The notes under the pieces: model-generated
Databases searched by the model: none
Seen by the model: only the letters and a program-made list of their open reading frames with translations
What the model was told of the DNA's origin: nothing
In this document: positions 1 to 9,450 of the stretch, in pieces
Layout: every line of letters starts with the position of its first letter
How positions within the stretch are numbered: the first letter of the stretch is position 1
Translations under genes and position numbers: made by a program
DNA from: Silene noctiflora
Lineage: Eukaryota; Streptophyta; Magnoliopsida; Caryophyllales; Caryophyllaceae
DNA length: 41,540 nt
Direction: 5' to 3'
Assembly (NCBI GenBank): GCA_009801015.1
Contig: VHZZ01000337.1
Coordinates: 16,931 to 58,470 of the forward strand

Positions 1-525
1 AAATTATATATTTTCACTAAACATTAAACTATAATATTTTAATTAAAATATAAATAAATAATATAAAACTAGAAACTATTAAATCTTTTATTGATATTAT
101 TATATAAGAATAACTTGACTCATACTATGTATAAATAAAATTATAAATCGTTTTGATTACTTTTATGGCAAAAAGAAATTGATCAGAATTTATAAAATTG
201 GAATCGTTAGTTTTGTGGTATAAAAAGTATTTTTTAAGAAACTCAATTCAGCAAATTACTCAATTCTCTTGGACTAATTTTTAGTTTTAATTTTTTTTTT
301 TTCTCGAAACAAAATACAATAACGAAAAAATGAACAATTAACGAGCCACCACTATTATTTTACAGTTCAATTTAGAATAATTTTGCAGTTTAATTTTTTT
401 TTTCTCATATCAAAATATAATTACGTGAAATATGAAAAATTATTAAGGTGTTAATTTATGATTAAATAATACAAAAATAAAAATATTATAAAAACCGCGC
501 ATTTATTGCGCGAGATCTAAACTAG
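1..525 (+). mobile_element. Helitron 3' portion (enters from left of window)
   Basis: The stretch ends in the Helitron 3' signature: a short GC-rich hairpin (stem CGCGCA/TGCGCG at 496-512), about ten bases, then CTAG followed by T at 526. The AT-rich body, with runs of T and 'atatcaaaata' blocks, resembles the complete Helitron at 4268-5089, so the two probably belong to one family. No 5' TC terminus is seen, so it starts outside the window. No Rep/helicase coding remains; it is a non-autonomous copy. Confidence 0.7.
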
Positions 526-624
526 TTAGGATTAATTTAGTAAATAGATCATTCGTGTCGAGAAAGCTCATCTAAACTACTTAGGATTAATTTAGTAAAT
601 AGATCATTCGTGTCGAGAAAGCTC
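515..624. repeat. 55-bp tandem duplication across a Helitron end
   Basis: Two adjacent copies of a 55-bp unit (515-569 and 570-624), nearly identical. The first 11 bases of the unit are the last bases of the Helitron (ATCTAAACTAG); the rest is flanking DNA. The second copy has a single change inside the CTAG. The duplication therefore happened after the Helitron arrived. Confidence 0.85.
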
Positions 625-1334
625 ATCTCAAACCCGACCCAATTAAATATCGCGTCGTTTCATAGTATTTCATGTCGCAAATGTATACACATTTGACATT
701 ATTAGAACGTAACTCCATTAATAATTATCCGTTAAAGCTTCACAAATATAGTCGTTGAAAAACTAAGAAGAAATCTTAACTACTCCATTAGTCCATTTTA
801 AATGACCTTAAACTATGAGACTATAAGTCAATACACATCTACCAACGTTTGTGTTACGGCGGAAACGTAGCTAGTAGTAAAGGGTAACACTCGTTATCCC
901 AAATTTCTAAAAAGTAAGTTAAGATTATCGGTGTTTTAATTTGCTATTCCAAAACCCTTAAATATAAACTTTAACATAAATTTAATTCGCTACTCTGAAT
1001 TTTTTATTTCTAGGTCCGCCTCTGTTCGTAAAGTTGAGTAACATTAATTGGTATAAAGAAGATTGCATGATTTAAATGTTTTTATTTTATTTTATTTTAT
1101 TTTATTTACCACAAAAATGCAGAATTCCTTCCTTTAGGAAAAGTAGAGGAAAAGAACATAAGACAGTGTCGTTTAATGCGTTTTATGGACGACACGACGT
1201 CGTTGTCTAATGTTTGATTGTCTTTGTTGAATTTGTATTTTGACAATCTCCCACCAAACAAAGGCTGCTTCCTTGTTCTTCTTCCTTTTTCATTTTCACC
1301 AATTAATTAATTCAGCTTTAACAATTTAAGCCAC

Positions 1335-1372
<38 letters not shown>

Positions 1373-2144
1373 AAGCCACCATTGCATCAATTTTGATACA
1401 TTAATGCTACAAAGTATTTCACATGTTACAATATATGGTGAGAATATGACTTGTACAATACAATGATGGTGTCTTGATTGAGGTCGGGCCGTGGCGAGCG
1501 ATGGTACAAAGACGTGTACTGAACTTAATTTGAATTTATTTCAGTTCAGTTCAGTTCTATTTAGTTCAATTCAACTCATCTCTTTGCATATTAACTTTTA
1601 TTTCAACTTCATTTAATTCAGTTTAACTTCTATCAGCCGAGAAAAACATAATTAACCTTAATTCGTAAAGAGGTGAGCTGAGCTGAAATTAAGTCGTGTT
1701 TACGCCACCAGCCATTGTATGAGATGACCAAAGGTTATTAATAGAGTTAATTAAGCAATGTGCCCGGAGTAGTACTGCGTTTAATACGAGATTGTGATTA
1801 GCTGTAAAATGAACAAAATTATAAAAGACGCAACCTTGTTAATTAATAATTATTATATCACTTAAACCAAAACCAATAGAATGATTTGATTAATTAAATA
1901 TATAAATAGAAGGTTTAATTAAGCAAAATAAATAAATTAAAATAAAAAGTAGTAATAATACGAGTGTTTAGAATCAGTGTCAGAAAGTTTAGTTGGTATG
2001 AGGTTGGATACTGTGCTTGATGATGAGGCACACGTGTACATTATTATTTTAATACTAATTGGGTATTAGTAAATGGATTAATAATTAACTAATATAATAA
2101 TAATAATAATACTCCTACTTTAAGCTTTAGACCAATCACTAATT
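625..2144. other. AT-rich intergenic DNA with repeat debris
   Basis: No gene seen. Contents: a segment ending at 1026 in CTAGGTCCGCCTCTG, which looks like the right end of a hAT-type element (a possible degenerate left end near 855 reads GGCGGAAACGTAGCTAG, no clear TSD); a TTTTA microsatellite at about 1080-1106; a poly(A) insertion (listed separately); and a tract near 1540-1630 of repeated TTCAGTTCA words that recurs near 2430-2500. Confidence 0.5.
1326..1380 (+). repeat. Pure poly(A) insertion flanked by 10-bp direct repeats
   Basis: Thirty-five consecutive A residues (1336-1370) lie between two perfect copies of TTAAGCCACC (1326-1335 and 1371-1380). A tail flanked by a target-site duplication is what target-primed reverse transcription leaves when the inserted copy is almost completely 5'-truncated. 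A LINE or SINE insertion reduced to its tail is the simplest reading; expansion of a shorter A-run cannot be excluded. Confidence 0.6.
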
Positions 2145-2156
2145 ACTTTTGTTCAG

Positions 2157-2274
2157 TTTTTTTTTTTTTTTTTTTTGGTTCAAATGATCGCACTATGTCG
2201 CGGGTGAGAATCGAACCTCCAACTTTATAGTTGGAGTAAGAGAGCTCTTACCACTTGAATTAGCTCTTGTTCTC
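2157..2274 (-). mobile_element. tRNA-derived SINE, minus strand
   Basis: Read on the minus strand it has a tRNA-like head with an A-box-like segment (TAATTCAAGTGGTAAGAG) and a B box (GGTTCGATTC), and ends in a poly(A) tail, seen as the T-run at 2157-2176. It is flanked by 12-bp direct repeats ACTTTTGTTCAG (2145-2156) and ACTTCTGTTCAG (2275-2286), one mismatch. About 118 bp, one of the shorter plant SINE types. Confidence 0.85.
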
Positions 2275-2286
2275 ACTTCTGTTCAG

Positions 2287-3083
2287 TATTCAGATGTCAA
2301 AGATAATATTTTTTAAGTTGTAAGAGTTATATTTAAGGAGCTATAAAGAAAAGAAAACCTTAATATTTTGTATTAATTGCATTGATTAATATATAATTAA
2401 ATTCTCAATTATTAAGTTAATACCACATTACTTCAGTTCAGTTCTATTAAATTCAGTTCAGCTCCATTAAGTTCAGCTCTATTAAATTCAATTCAGATAG
2501 TTTCAGTCTAAAATAACAGAGCCTAAGAGTTATAAGATACTTGAAAATATTACTAAAACTCCATATGTACTAGAAAATAGTTGAAAATAGTAATAAAACT
2601 CAAAGATATGACACCTAAAAAAATAAATCCTTAATAACGGAGTTAAAATAAAAAGTTAATAGTTCATTTGATTGATAAAAACATTAAAATTTCTAAATTT
2701 TAATTAACATGAACTAGTTTCTTTTGTTTAAATTCAGTTTATGTGGATTTCATATTGCTAATGTTAGCTCGGCTAATTAATGTTTTCTTCCACGTTTAAA
2801 GATCGATCAATTTTCTCAAGTCTACTTATTAGCTAGTTATTATTACGGAGTTATATATTGAAATATACGTAGATATTAACTAGTAAAGTTATAAAGAGTG
2901 GTACACTATTTATAATCTAGGTTTGAATTCCATCAGCAATAAATATCAATTAGCTTAACTAATAAAGTAATGAAATATGATACTCATGATCTGGGTTCAA
3001 ACCTCGTCAACAGAATATAACGTTAAGGCTCCCTTTATCCCTTACGCCAAACAAAAGAAAATATATACTAGATTACTAGCCAT
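2287..3083. other. AT-rich intergenic DNA with decayed tRNA-like heads
   Basis: No gene seen. TTCAGTTCAG-type words recur at about 2430-2500. At 2885-3010 two successive tRNA-like B boxes occur (GGTTTGAATTCC near 2922 and GGGTTCAAACCTC near 2993), the second preceded by an A-box-like TAGCTTAACTAATAAAG. These look like old, partly tandem SINE heads without clear tails or TSDs. Confidence 0.45.
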
Positions 3084-3101
3084 AACATTCCAGTCTGAAA
3101 A

Positions 3102-3277
3102 CCCATGAGCACTTAGATCAACTGGCAAAGGGTTGTTCTAACTTAACCAGAGGTCTCGTGTTTGAACCCTGGGAATGCAGCAGTGTTGAAACTCATGAGG
3201 GAGAGTTTTACCGCCCTAGTGGTCCTACCCGGCTCGAATCCGGATTAAACCGGATGGTTTACACAAAACAAAACAAA
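3102..3277 (+). mobile_element. tRNA-derived SINE, plus strand
   Basis: tRNA-like head with A box (TAGATCAACTGGCAAAGG) and B box (GTTTGAACCC), a unique body ending GGATGGTTTACAC, then a short A-rich tail (AAAACAAAACAAAA). It is flanked by an 18-bp TSD beginning AACATTCCAGT (3084-3101 and 3278-3295) with one mismatch, so the insertion is fairly recent. Different family from the SINE at 2157-2274. Confidence 0.9.
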
Positions 3278-3295
3278 AACATTCCAGTATGAAAA

Positions 3296-4103
3296 AAAAA
3301 AAATTAAAAAACATAAATTCGAAGAGAGACGGTCTCTCATTAATATTAAAAAAAAGTACGAACTAAATTAATTAAAAAATTAAGACATGGTTTAGGGTCA
3401 AAAGCATCTGACAGCTAGTTGCTTAGCTTGATCACGATCTGTAATCTGTATAATTAGTTTTGTTTTTACTGCCCTAACAACCAGGCAAGCTACCAAATTA
3501 AGCCCCCAAAAAATGGTACTTCTTGTTCATATTCAATCTTTAACTCTGGCTCGGTTTTTTTAATTATACGATTGTTTTTTTATAAGATCGTCTTATATAA
3601 GAATTGTATAAAATAAATTTAGTATAATAAGTATCATGACCTTATTATTAATAAGAGGTTAGTTATTAAAAAGAACCGTTTTACAAACTTTAAGTATAAA
3701 ACCGTCTTAAAAAAAACTTTCGATTCGTTATTTACATGATGGGCCTCTACTATCTACATACATGCTTTACTCTAAGCCTAAAATTACCAATGCTATAATC
3801 CTAAGTTTTTTTTACCAATGCTTTAAAATGAAAATTTTTCAATAACAAATCTAAATATGTTAATTATATATTTCAAATTTCGGATTTTCTAACATGTGCC
3901 CTAGGGCACATGTTAATAATTTAATTAGGAAAATATTGTTGAGAATATACTATGATAAATTAGATTTGAAACTCATATTTACCATAATTAGCGATATATT
4001 CTCAACAATATTTTCCTTAAGGCATATGATATATTCAAAATTTCATATTTTCAATATCTACCGTCTAGAATATAAAGTTTGTCCTCTAAATAGAAAATAG
4101 GTA
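3296..4103. other. Intergenic DNA with MITE-like fragments
   Basis: No gene seen. A segment at about 3570-3715 carries ATAAGATCGTCTTATATAAG and AAACCGTCTTAA words, which occur again near 40340-40570 and look like pieces of a dispersed repeat. The palindrome and hairpin at 3891-4016 are listed separately. Confidence 0.4.
3891..4016. repeat. Perfect 24-bp palindrome plus 22-bp-arm hairpin
   Basis: 3891-3914 is a perfect palindrome centred on CCTAGG (arms AACATGTGCCCT). Immediately after it, 3928-3949 (GGAAAATATTGTTGAGAATA plus TA) is perfectly inverted at 3995-4016, leaving a 45-nt loop. The arrangement suggests a small inverted-repeat transposon or two abutting element ends. No TSD was identified. 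Confidence 0.7.
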
Positions 4104-4192
4104 CTCCCCCTTCCCAGTGAATAGTTTACACTTATTTTATTTTGTGAGGTGGAAATAAAGTAAGTGTAAACTATTGACTGAGACGGATATAG
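4104..4192. mobile_element. Small degenerate Stowaway-type MITE
   Basis: Starts CTCCCCCTTCCCAGTGAATA next to TA and ends ACTGAGACGGATATAG next to TA. The inner halves (AATAGTTTACACTTA / TAAGTGTAAACTATT) are inverted repeats, as in plant Tc1/mariner Stowaway elements. About 89 bp; the right terminus is decayed. Confidence 0.6.
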
Positions 4193-4267
4193 TAGATAAG
4201 ATTAGATTACAAGGTGTATGATTCACCATTTACCTAATTCCGATTTTTAATATGAGTAAAATAACCA

Positions 4268-5089
4268 TCCCCTATATACTAAAGGAATAACATACTCTAA
4301 ATTTTCCCGCTCAAATTTCTCGCCTATATATTCACCTTCTATACATGGACCCCACTCTCAATAATTGATCTTACTTTAATCCTCTTTTTATTTACATACC
4401 ATATATAAAAAAAAATTATTTCCTTAAAAATCTATTCTTACTAATAAATGATCATAAATATTAAATTCCAAACTAAATTGCTAATTAACATCAACTTGAT
4501 TCTAATAATCATATATTTTATCATTAAATTTCTTTTACTACTAACAGAAAAAAAATTCTCTTAATTTTTCCTTCAAAATGTATCCAATTTATTAAAGGAA
4601 ACAAATAAAACTTCATTTTAATAAACTATTATATTTTTTCATAAAATATAATCTTATTATAATTATAATTATAATCTAATCTTTTAATTAAATTTGAAAT
4701 TATGATTTTTTTTCATTATAATAAAATAAAATTAGTATTAAACTATAAACTATATGTTGCTAAATTTTTCACAATGCAATAATGATTACTTTAGAAAATA
4801 ACTTAACACATACTTACTATTAGGTTCGTAACAAAAAAAAATCATTAAAAAAATTAGAGAAAATTATAAAATGAAATCCGTAAATTTATGGTAAAAAAAA
4901 GTACGTTCATAAAAATACACATTTCCTAACTTTACTCAATTCTCTTTGATTAGTTTTCCTTTTCAAATTTTTTTTATATCAAAATAAAATGGAGTAAGAT
5001 ATTAGATATTAATAAAGTGGTGATTTAAATAATACCCTCAAAAATAAAATATCTACATATACCGCGCAGTGGCGCGGGATCTATACTAG
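4268..5089 (+). mobile_element. Complete short non-autonomous Helitron
   Basis: 5' end TCCCCTATATACTAAAGG following an A at 4267, and 3' end with hairpin CCGCGC-AGTG-GCGCGG (5062-5077), spacer GATCTATA, then CTAG (5086-5089) followed by T. Insertion between A and T without TSD, 5' TC and 3' hairpin + CTRR are the Helitron hallmarks. 822 bp, AT-rich, no coding capacity. Confidence 0.85.
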
Positions 5090-5430
5090 TTTATCTATTA
5101 TCACGATACCTCAATCTTAACCACTAGGGTAAGACCTGATCGGTGATTCGGTGAGGAGATCTTTAGTAGGAAGGAGATGAGGAACACAAGTAGGTCCCTT
5201 AATCCGATTAGGTAAAAGAGGATGGAGAGTATGTCCTGCGTTCGTGCAAACTGAAATTCAAATCGTTTCACAAGATTATCATGTATAAATATGACAAAAC
5301 ATTTAGCAGATTTCATGCTTTCTTCTTTTTTAAATGCTATCTTGTGTCATACTCCTCTATTGATTCATCATTATCAAAATAAACCGACTTATATTCTTGT
5401 TTCGATTTTACGTGGATTAATTGGTATGTA
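5090..5430. other. Intergenic DNA, nothing recognised
   Basis: Low-complexity intergenic sequence. Short open frames here have no recognisable domain and are judged chance. Confidence 0.4.
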
Positions 5431-5822
5431 CAGTGGTGGAACCAGGATGTGACGTTAAGAGATCAGCGAGAAATACTAACATAATAGTGTGAAATAGAAA
5501 AAAAAAAAAAAAAACGGGCCAAATCCTGAAAAAAAAAATGCAAAAAAAACGTTGTTTGATGAGCATGGGTCGTATAAGGTAGTTGGTCATCGAAAATTTC
5601 AAATAATTCAATTTCTAAATTGTTCAGCAAGAATAACTGGTTCTACTAACCAGGAACGAAGCTAAGCACAAACTGATCAGGTCATGGCTAGAGTCTGGAG
5701 AGCTTTCTCGGGGGAAAAAACCATGATTAGGAATATAGGTAACATTGATGTTATGGTTCTAAGTAGAATTTGAGCCTAACTTCGTTCGTGCTACTAATTA
5801 ACCCTCGCCTGGTTCCGCCACT
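5431..5822. mobile_element. MITE-like element with GTGG[C/T]GGAACCAGG ends
   Basis: Left end CAGTGGTGGAACCAGG is matched by the inverted right end CCTGGTTCCGCCACT. Interior inverted words (AACGAAGCTAAGCAC / GTTCGTGCTAC) and an A-run at about 5500 lie between. Ends of this type occur in several plant hAT-like elements, but no convincing 8-bp TSD is visible, so the family is uncertain. Confidence 0.5.
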
Positions 5823-6094
5823 AAGAGACAAACAAGTCACGTACAATTATAACATGATCATCATCAATGGATAATACATACATTCAATGTATTGTGAACT
5901 AGTGCTCTGCATGCTTCATATTTTCTACGAATCAGTGCTCAAAAATAGCATGGTTAGACTGCACTTCTGCACCCCATTCTGTAGAAATTGATCGAAGATA
6001 ATGAGTTTCTTTATGTTATTTTTAATAAATTTTAGATTTTAATATTTCTAAAGGATTTTTTTTTTTTTTTTTTTGCTGAAAAGAAGACCAGTCA
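5823..6094. other. Intergenic spacer
   Basis: No gene or clear element. Contains a T-run at 6057-6076. Its last 8 bases (AGACCAGT) are the left TSD of the following element. Confidence 0.4.
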
Positions 6095-6595
6095 GGGGCG
6101 GACCCAAAGGGGGGTCCGGGTGGGCAGGTGCCCTTCATGAAATTTCAGAAATAAATATTTATAAGTATCTATATTACACACTAAGTTAGTGTGGCATAGT
6201 TGGTAGAAGTGTGAAAGTTTTATCCAGGAGATTAAGGTTCAATTCCTGCTACTTACAAATTTGATACATGATTCGAACCCATGACATACCGAATTCTAAA
6301 CTATTGAATCACTTGCATTTTTTTGTTAAAATAAGTACTAAAGTGTATTATATTCTACAAAAGAGGAGTATTATTTTTACATATATTTAGAATTTTAAGT
6401 ATTTTAGAGAAGCATTATCGTTTAAAAAACGATATCTATAGAACCAATTATTTTTTTTCATTGTTTTACTTGTATATAATAACTAATTTAGGAAAAAAAA
6501 CTTCAAAATATAAAATTGTTGTCTTAGGCGCGTTTAAATATTCGCGTAAAAAAAATTTAGTACCCCCTAAAACTAAATTCCTGAGTCCGTCACCG
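6095..6595. mobile_element. hAT-type MITE with opposed tRNA-like heads inside
   Basis: Termini CAGGGGCGGACCC and inverted AGTCCGTCACCG are imperfect inverted repeats, flanked by a perfect 8-bp TSD AGACCAGT (6087-6094 and 6596-6603), the length expected for hAT transposition. Inside are a plus-strand tRNA-like segment (TGGCATAGTTGG, GGTTCAATTCC, about 6192-6250) and a minus-strand one (GGTTCGAATC near 6270), probably older SINE insertions. Confidence 0.75.
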
Positions 6596-6603
6596 AGACC
6601 AGT

Positions 6604-7058
6604 TACCTTAAAAGCGAACCATATCATTTCAACTTTAGACAGATTTTGATCAGAGAATTCAGAGCTAAGCATATGCATGCAGAAAGAAAACTACTGCAGT
6701 CTGCAATGCATATATCTCTTTGATAGTGGAGTATAAACTTCTGAGAAAGCAGTGGAATAAACTGCTGCTTTCTTTTCAAACATATCCCTTTTAGAATCGG
6801 AATAATAATGCTTCATGATAAAGGAATTTTCAAAATGTAATAATCCGAAATGGGTTCACGTAAGCTTGGTAACGGTTAGTAAAGTCTTGAATTGGTCCGC
6901 GACTTTTTATTAAATTGCAAGGAAAAATTAGAAGAACATTACTAAATAAAACCCTTACTTTTATCATTTTTTTTTGGTGCAAAAAGTAGTTATAATCTAG
7001 AAGAAGAGATATGCTCAGTTGCTCACCAATTTTGGTCAATTCAGCTTGTGCTATGAAA
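6604..7058. other. Intergenic DNA, nothing recognised
   Basis: AT-rich. Open frames on both strands are short, overlap each other and carry no recognisable domain. Confidence 0.4.
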
Positions 7059-7060
7059 TA

Positions 7061-7411
7061 CTTCATCTGTCTCGATTATTTGTTTACCAAATGAGTTTGG
7101 TGTAGTGGTTGCTCACCTCATCCCTTAACCATAGGGTCAGAGATTCGATCCCGGCCAGCCATTTTCTTCTTCATGAGAGCACCCACAGTTTACACATTTG
7201 TTTACACAGTTGTCGACGGTGAATACTGCAGTTTACATCAATAAAAAAATGTAAGTGAGAAAAAAAATACCAAGGAGAGGAGAAAGTCATTTGTGGCTAT
7301 TTTTATTGGTTGACAGGTGGATCATAATGCTTATGTATTTCAAAAGATAAACAAATAAATGAAACACGCCAAAGTAGTAAACAGGTAAACAAATAAGCGG
7401 GACGAAGGAAA
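7061..7411. mobile_element. Stowaway MITE split by a SINE
   Basis: Ends CTTCATCTGTCTCGATTATT and inverted TTTCCTTCGTCCCGCTTATT next to TA dinucleotides (7059-7060 and 7412-7413) show a Tc1/mariner Stowaway element. The inner ends TTTGTTTACC / GGTAAACAAA also pair. A SINE occupies its left half, so the original MITE was only about 170 bp. Confidence 0.75.
7091..7267 (+). mobile_element. tRNA-derived SINE nested in the Stowaway MITE
   Basis: Head with A box (TAGTGGTTGCTCACC) and B box (AGATTCGATCCC), body of about 100 bp, and an A-rich tail. Flanked by direct repeats TACCAA (7085-7090 and 7268-7273), a short TSD duplicated from the host MITE. The SINE is therefore younger than the MITE. Confidence 0.75.
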
Positions 7412-7413
7412 TA

Positions 7414-8428
7414 TGTGCGACACGAACTCTTTGATGTTCAAAATTGGGGTTCTCAGCAAGCCTATATGGCTAAACAAAACCAGCACCCATTGACCATGAC
7501 CACTATGAGCTCACAATAAATGGGCTTTCATTTTTCTATAGTGGGCCAAATTGTAAACATCAAAGAGTTCCATTTAAGCAGGCCCGTTATATTTCTTCAC
7601 ATTTTTCACTTTACCCCTGACTTTAACCGCTATCTGTCCTCTTCCAAAAAATATTTAACGCCCCCCAAATATCGCTTCTTTTTTCCAAACAAAATTGCCA
7701 ATAAATTAACTTGACAAACTACAACTCTATACAAAATACTTACAAAATCAATTAGCTCGACAATTCGAAATTAAACAATATAATTACAATTAACTAATAA
7801 TTTAAACAAATTTATGTATTATCAATAATGATTTGAGTAACTGTAATAACAAACTTTTTTTGAAAAAAGAAAATTGTATAAAATGATCGCTTTTATCCCT
7901 TTCAAATAGCCACAGGCTCAAGCAGTGGTGTAGCCACCTTATAGGGAATAGAGTCTTGAGACCCCACAGGTTTTTGTTGTGTTTCTATACCGTATGCCAA
8001 AATGTATACAATTGAAGACACCTTTATTTTTACGAGTGGTTCTTAAATTTACGTTATAACCAACTAATCAAAATCTCTAACTAGGTTATTGTTGCATAAG
8101 GGCCTCACTTTTCAGCCAATCAGCCTCGGTCAAGACATAAGCACCCTGGCTTAGATGTCTCGGGGTCAATGCACCTAGGTTCAACAAATCTTTTCTACTT
8201 ATAATAATCATAAACGACGTGAAATTAAAAATGACAAACATGTGAGAAAGTGACGTAATAATCACTTTAACATAAAGCGATAGACTTTCTAAGACCATCC
8301 CGCAATTGCTAGGTTATAACTTTGCTTTGTCATGGTAATGACACAATTAAATATGATTAATTTGTGACCAGAAACATTAAAATGTCAATTTGTGACCATG
8401 GTTGAACAAATTTGACCTTCTTATCGAC
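7414..8428. other. Intergenic DNA, no gene recognised
   Basis: A piece at about 7923-7940 (AGCAGTGGTGTAGCCACC) resembles the ends of some hAT-like repeats, but no partner end was found. The segment 8085-8200 is less AT-rich, without recognisable coding. Short open frames are judged chance. Confidence 0.4.
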
Positions 8429-8436
8429 CTTGTATG

Positions 8437-8808
8437 TAGGGTTGTGCGTTGGGCTGGGCCAGTGCGGGCTGGGTTGGGTCGGAGGCGGGCCGGGCTGGGG
8501 TGGTGCAGCCCAGGCCCAGCACTAAATGGAGGCCGGGCTGTGTCGGGCCGGACTGGGCCTGATTTGTCTAGCCCGGGCCCAACACTAGGTAAAGAAAATA
8601 AAAAATAAGGGGAGAAAAAAAAGAAGAAAATAACAGGCCGGGCCAGCCCAGCACTAAAAAACCGGGCTGGGCTGGAAAATTTGGGCCCGAGCCCAACACT
8701 AAAAAGACCATGGGCTGGGCTGGAAAAAAATGGGTCGCGGTTTTTGGGCCCGTTGAACCATGCTGGGCCGGGCTAGGTCAGGCTAGTCCGCACCGTTGCC
8801 CATCCCTA
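8437..8808. mobile_element. hAT MITE, GGGC/GCCC-rich
   Basis: Ends TAGGGTTGTGCGTTGGGC and inverted TAGGGATGGGCAACGGTGC, flanked by a perfect 8-bp TSD CTTGTATG (8429-8436 and 8809-8816). The subterminal regions are packed with GGGCTGG/GGGCCGGG words in otherwise AT-rich DNA; hAT transposases commonly bind such subterminal repeats. An open frame through the GC-rich left half is a by-product of composition. Confidence 0.9.
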
Positions 8809-8816
8809 CTTGTATG

Positions 8817-9450
8817 TATCTAATTGGTTTTGGTTGAACAATTAAAAACAATAAAAGATATAAAATGCATGATTAATTTGTGACCAAATGATTGGGTTAA
8901 TGAGCTAGATTGTGACCGTGTATTTTGAAGAGTGAAAGTAGGTCAAGATAAATAGATTGATATTAAAGTAAAACCGGATGACGATCTAATTAGCGCGACC
9001 TTTATTTGGAGACATTGGATCCACTCGAACCTGCTCCCTCTTTTTTCCCCATTTGCGTTTTTGTTAATAGATCGCGATATCAATCATATCATCCTCCATT
9101 TCCAAATTCCACCAACGTCTCTTTAATTAATTACTTAATTAATCCCTATCTCTCAATTATTTCCTCTTTAATCTTATCCCAATCTCCACCTATTCACCTC
9201 CATTAATTACATCCTTCAATTAGGGTTTTAATTTTTAATACCATTTTTATATACTATCAAACCCTAGTTCTAGACTAAAATCTAGGGTTTCGTTGATAAG
9301 AGGATCGAATTAGGTTTATGTTTATGTTGTTGTATTTAATTGAATTTGGTGAATTTGAGGATTAATTGGGGTTTGAGAGTTTATTTGATTGATGCTGATT
9401 CAAGGAAGGAAATTTGGGGAAAACGCGAGAATAGTAAGAGGAATCGACGC
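8817..9450 (+). promoter_or_regulatory. SUO1 upstream region and 5'UTR
   Basis: Pyrimidine-rich leader-like sequence (about 9030-9230), then AAACCCTAG / CTAGGGTTT words (9260-9290). The stretch from about 9250 to the start codon aligns with 21165-21346 upstream of SUO2 (shared CTATCAAACCCTAG-like, TAGGGTTT and GATAAGAGGAT words), so this is duplicated 5'UTR. The transcription start cannot be placed. Confidence 0.55.

Noticed and set aside
2180-2274. Possible real tRNA gene on the minus strand
   Set aside because: The head does not fold into a convincing full cloverleaf, and it has a poly(A) tail and TSDs: a SINE.
3894-4100. 68-codon open frame
   Set aside because: Runs through a palindrome and a hairpin in AT-rich repeat DNA; no coding character.
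8402-8608. GC-rich open frame of 68 codons rich in Gly, Pro and Arg
   Set aside because: It lies inside a hAT MITE and simply translates its repeated GGGC words; no start context or domain.
1-9000. Search for LTR or virus-derived elements
   Set aside because: No paired long terminal repeats, primer-binding site or polyprotein-like frame was recognised here or elsewhere in the window.
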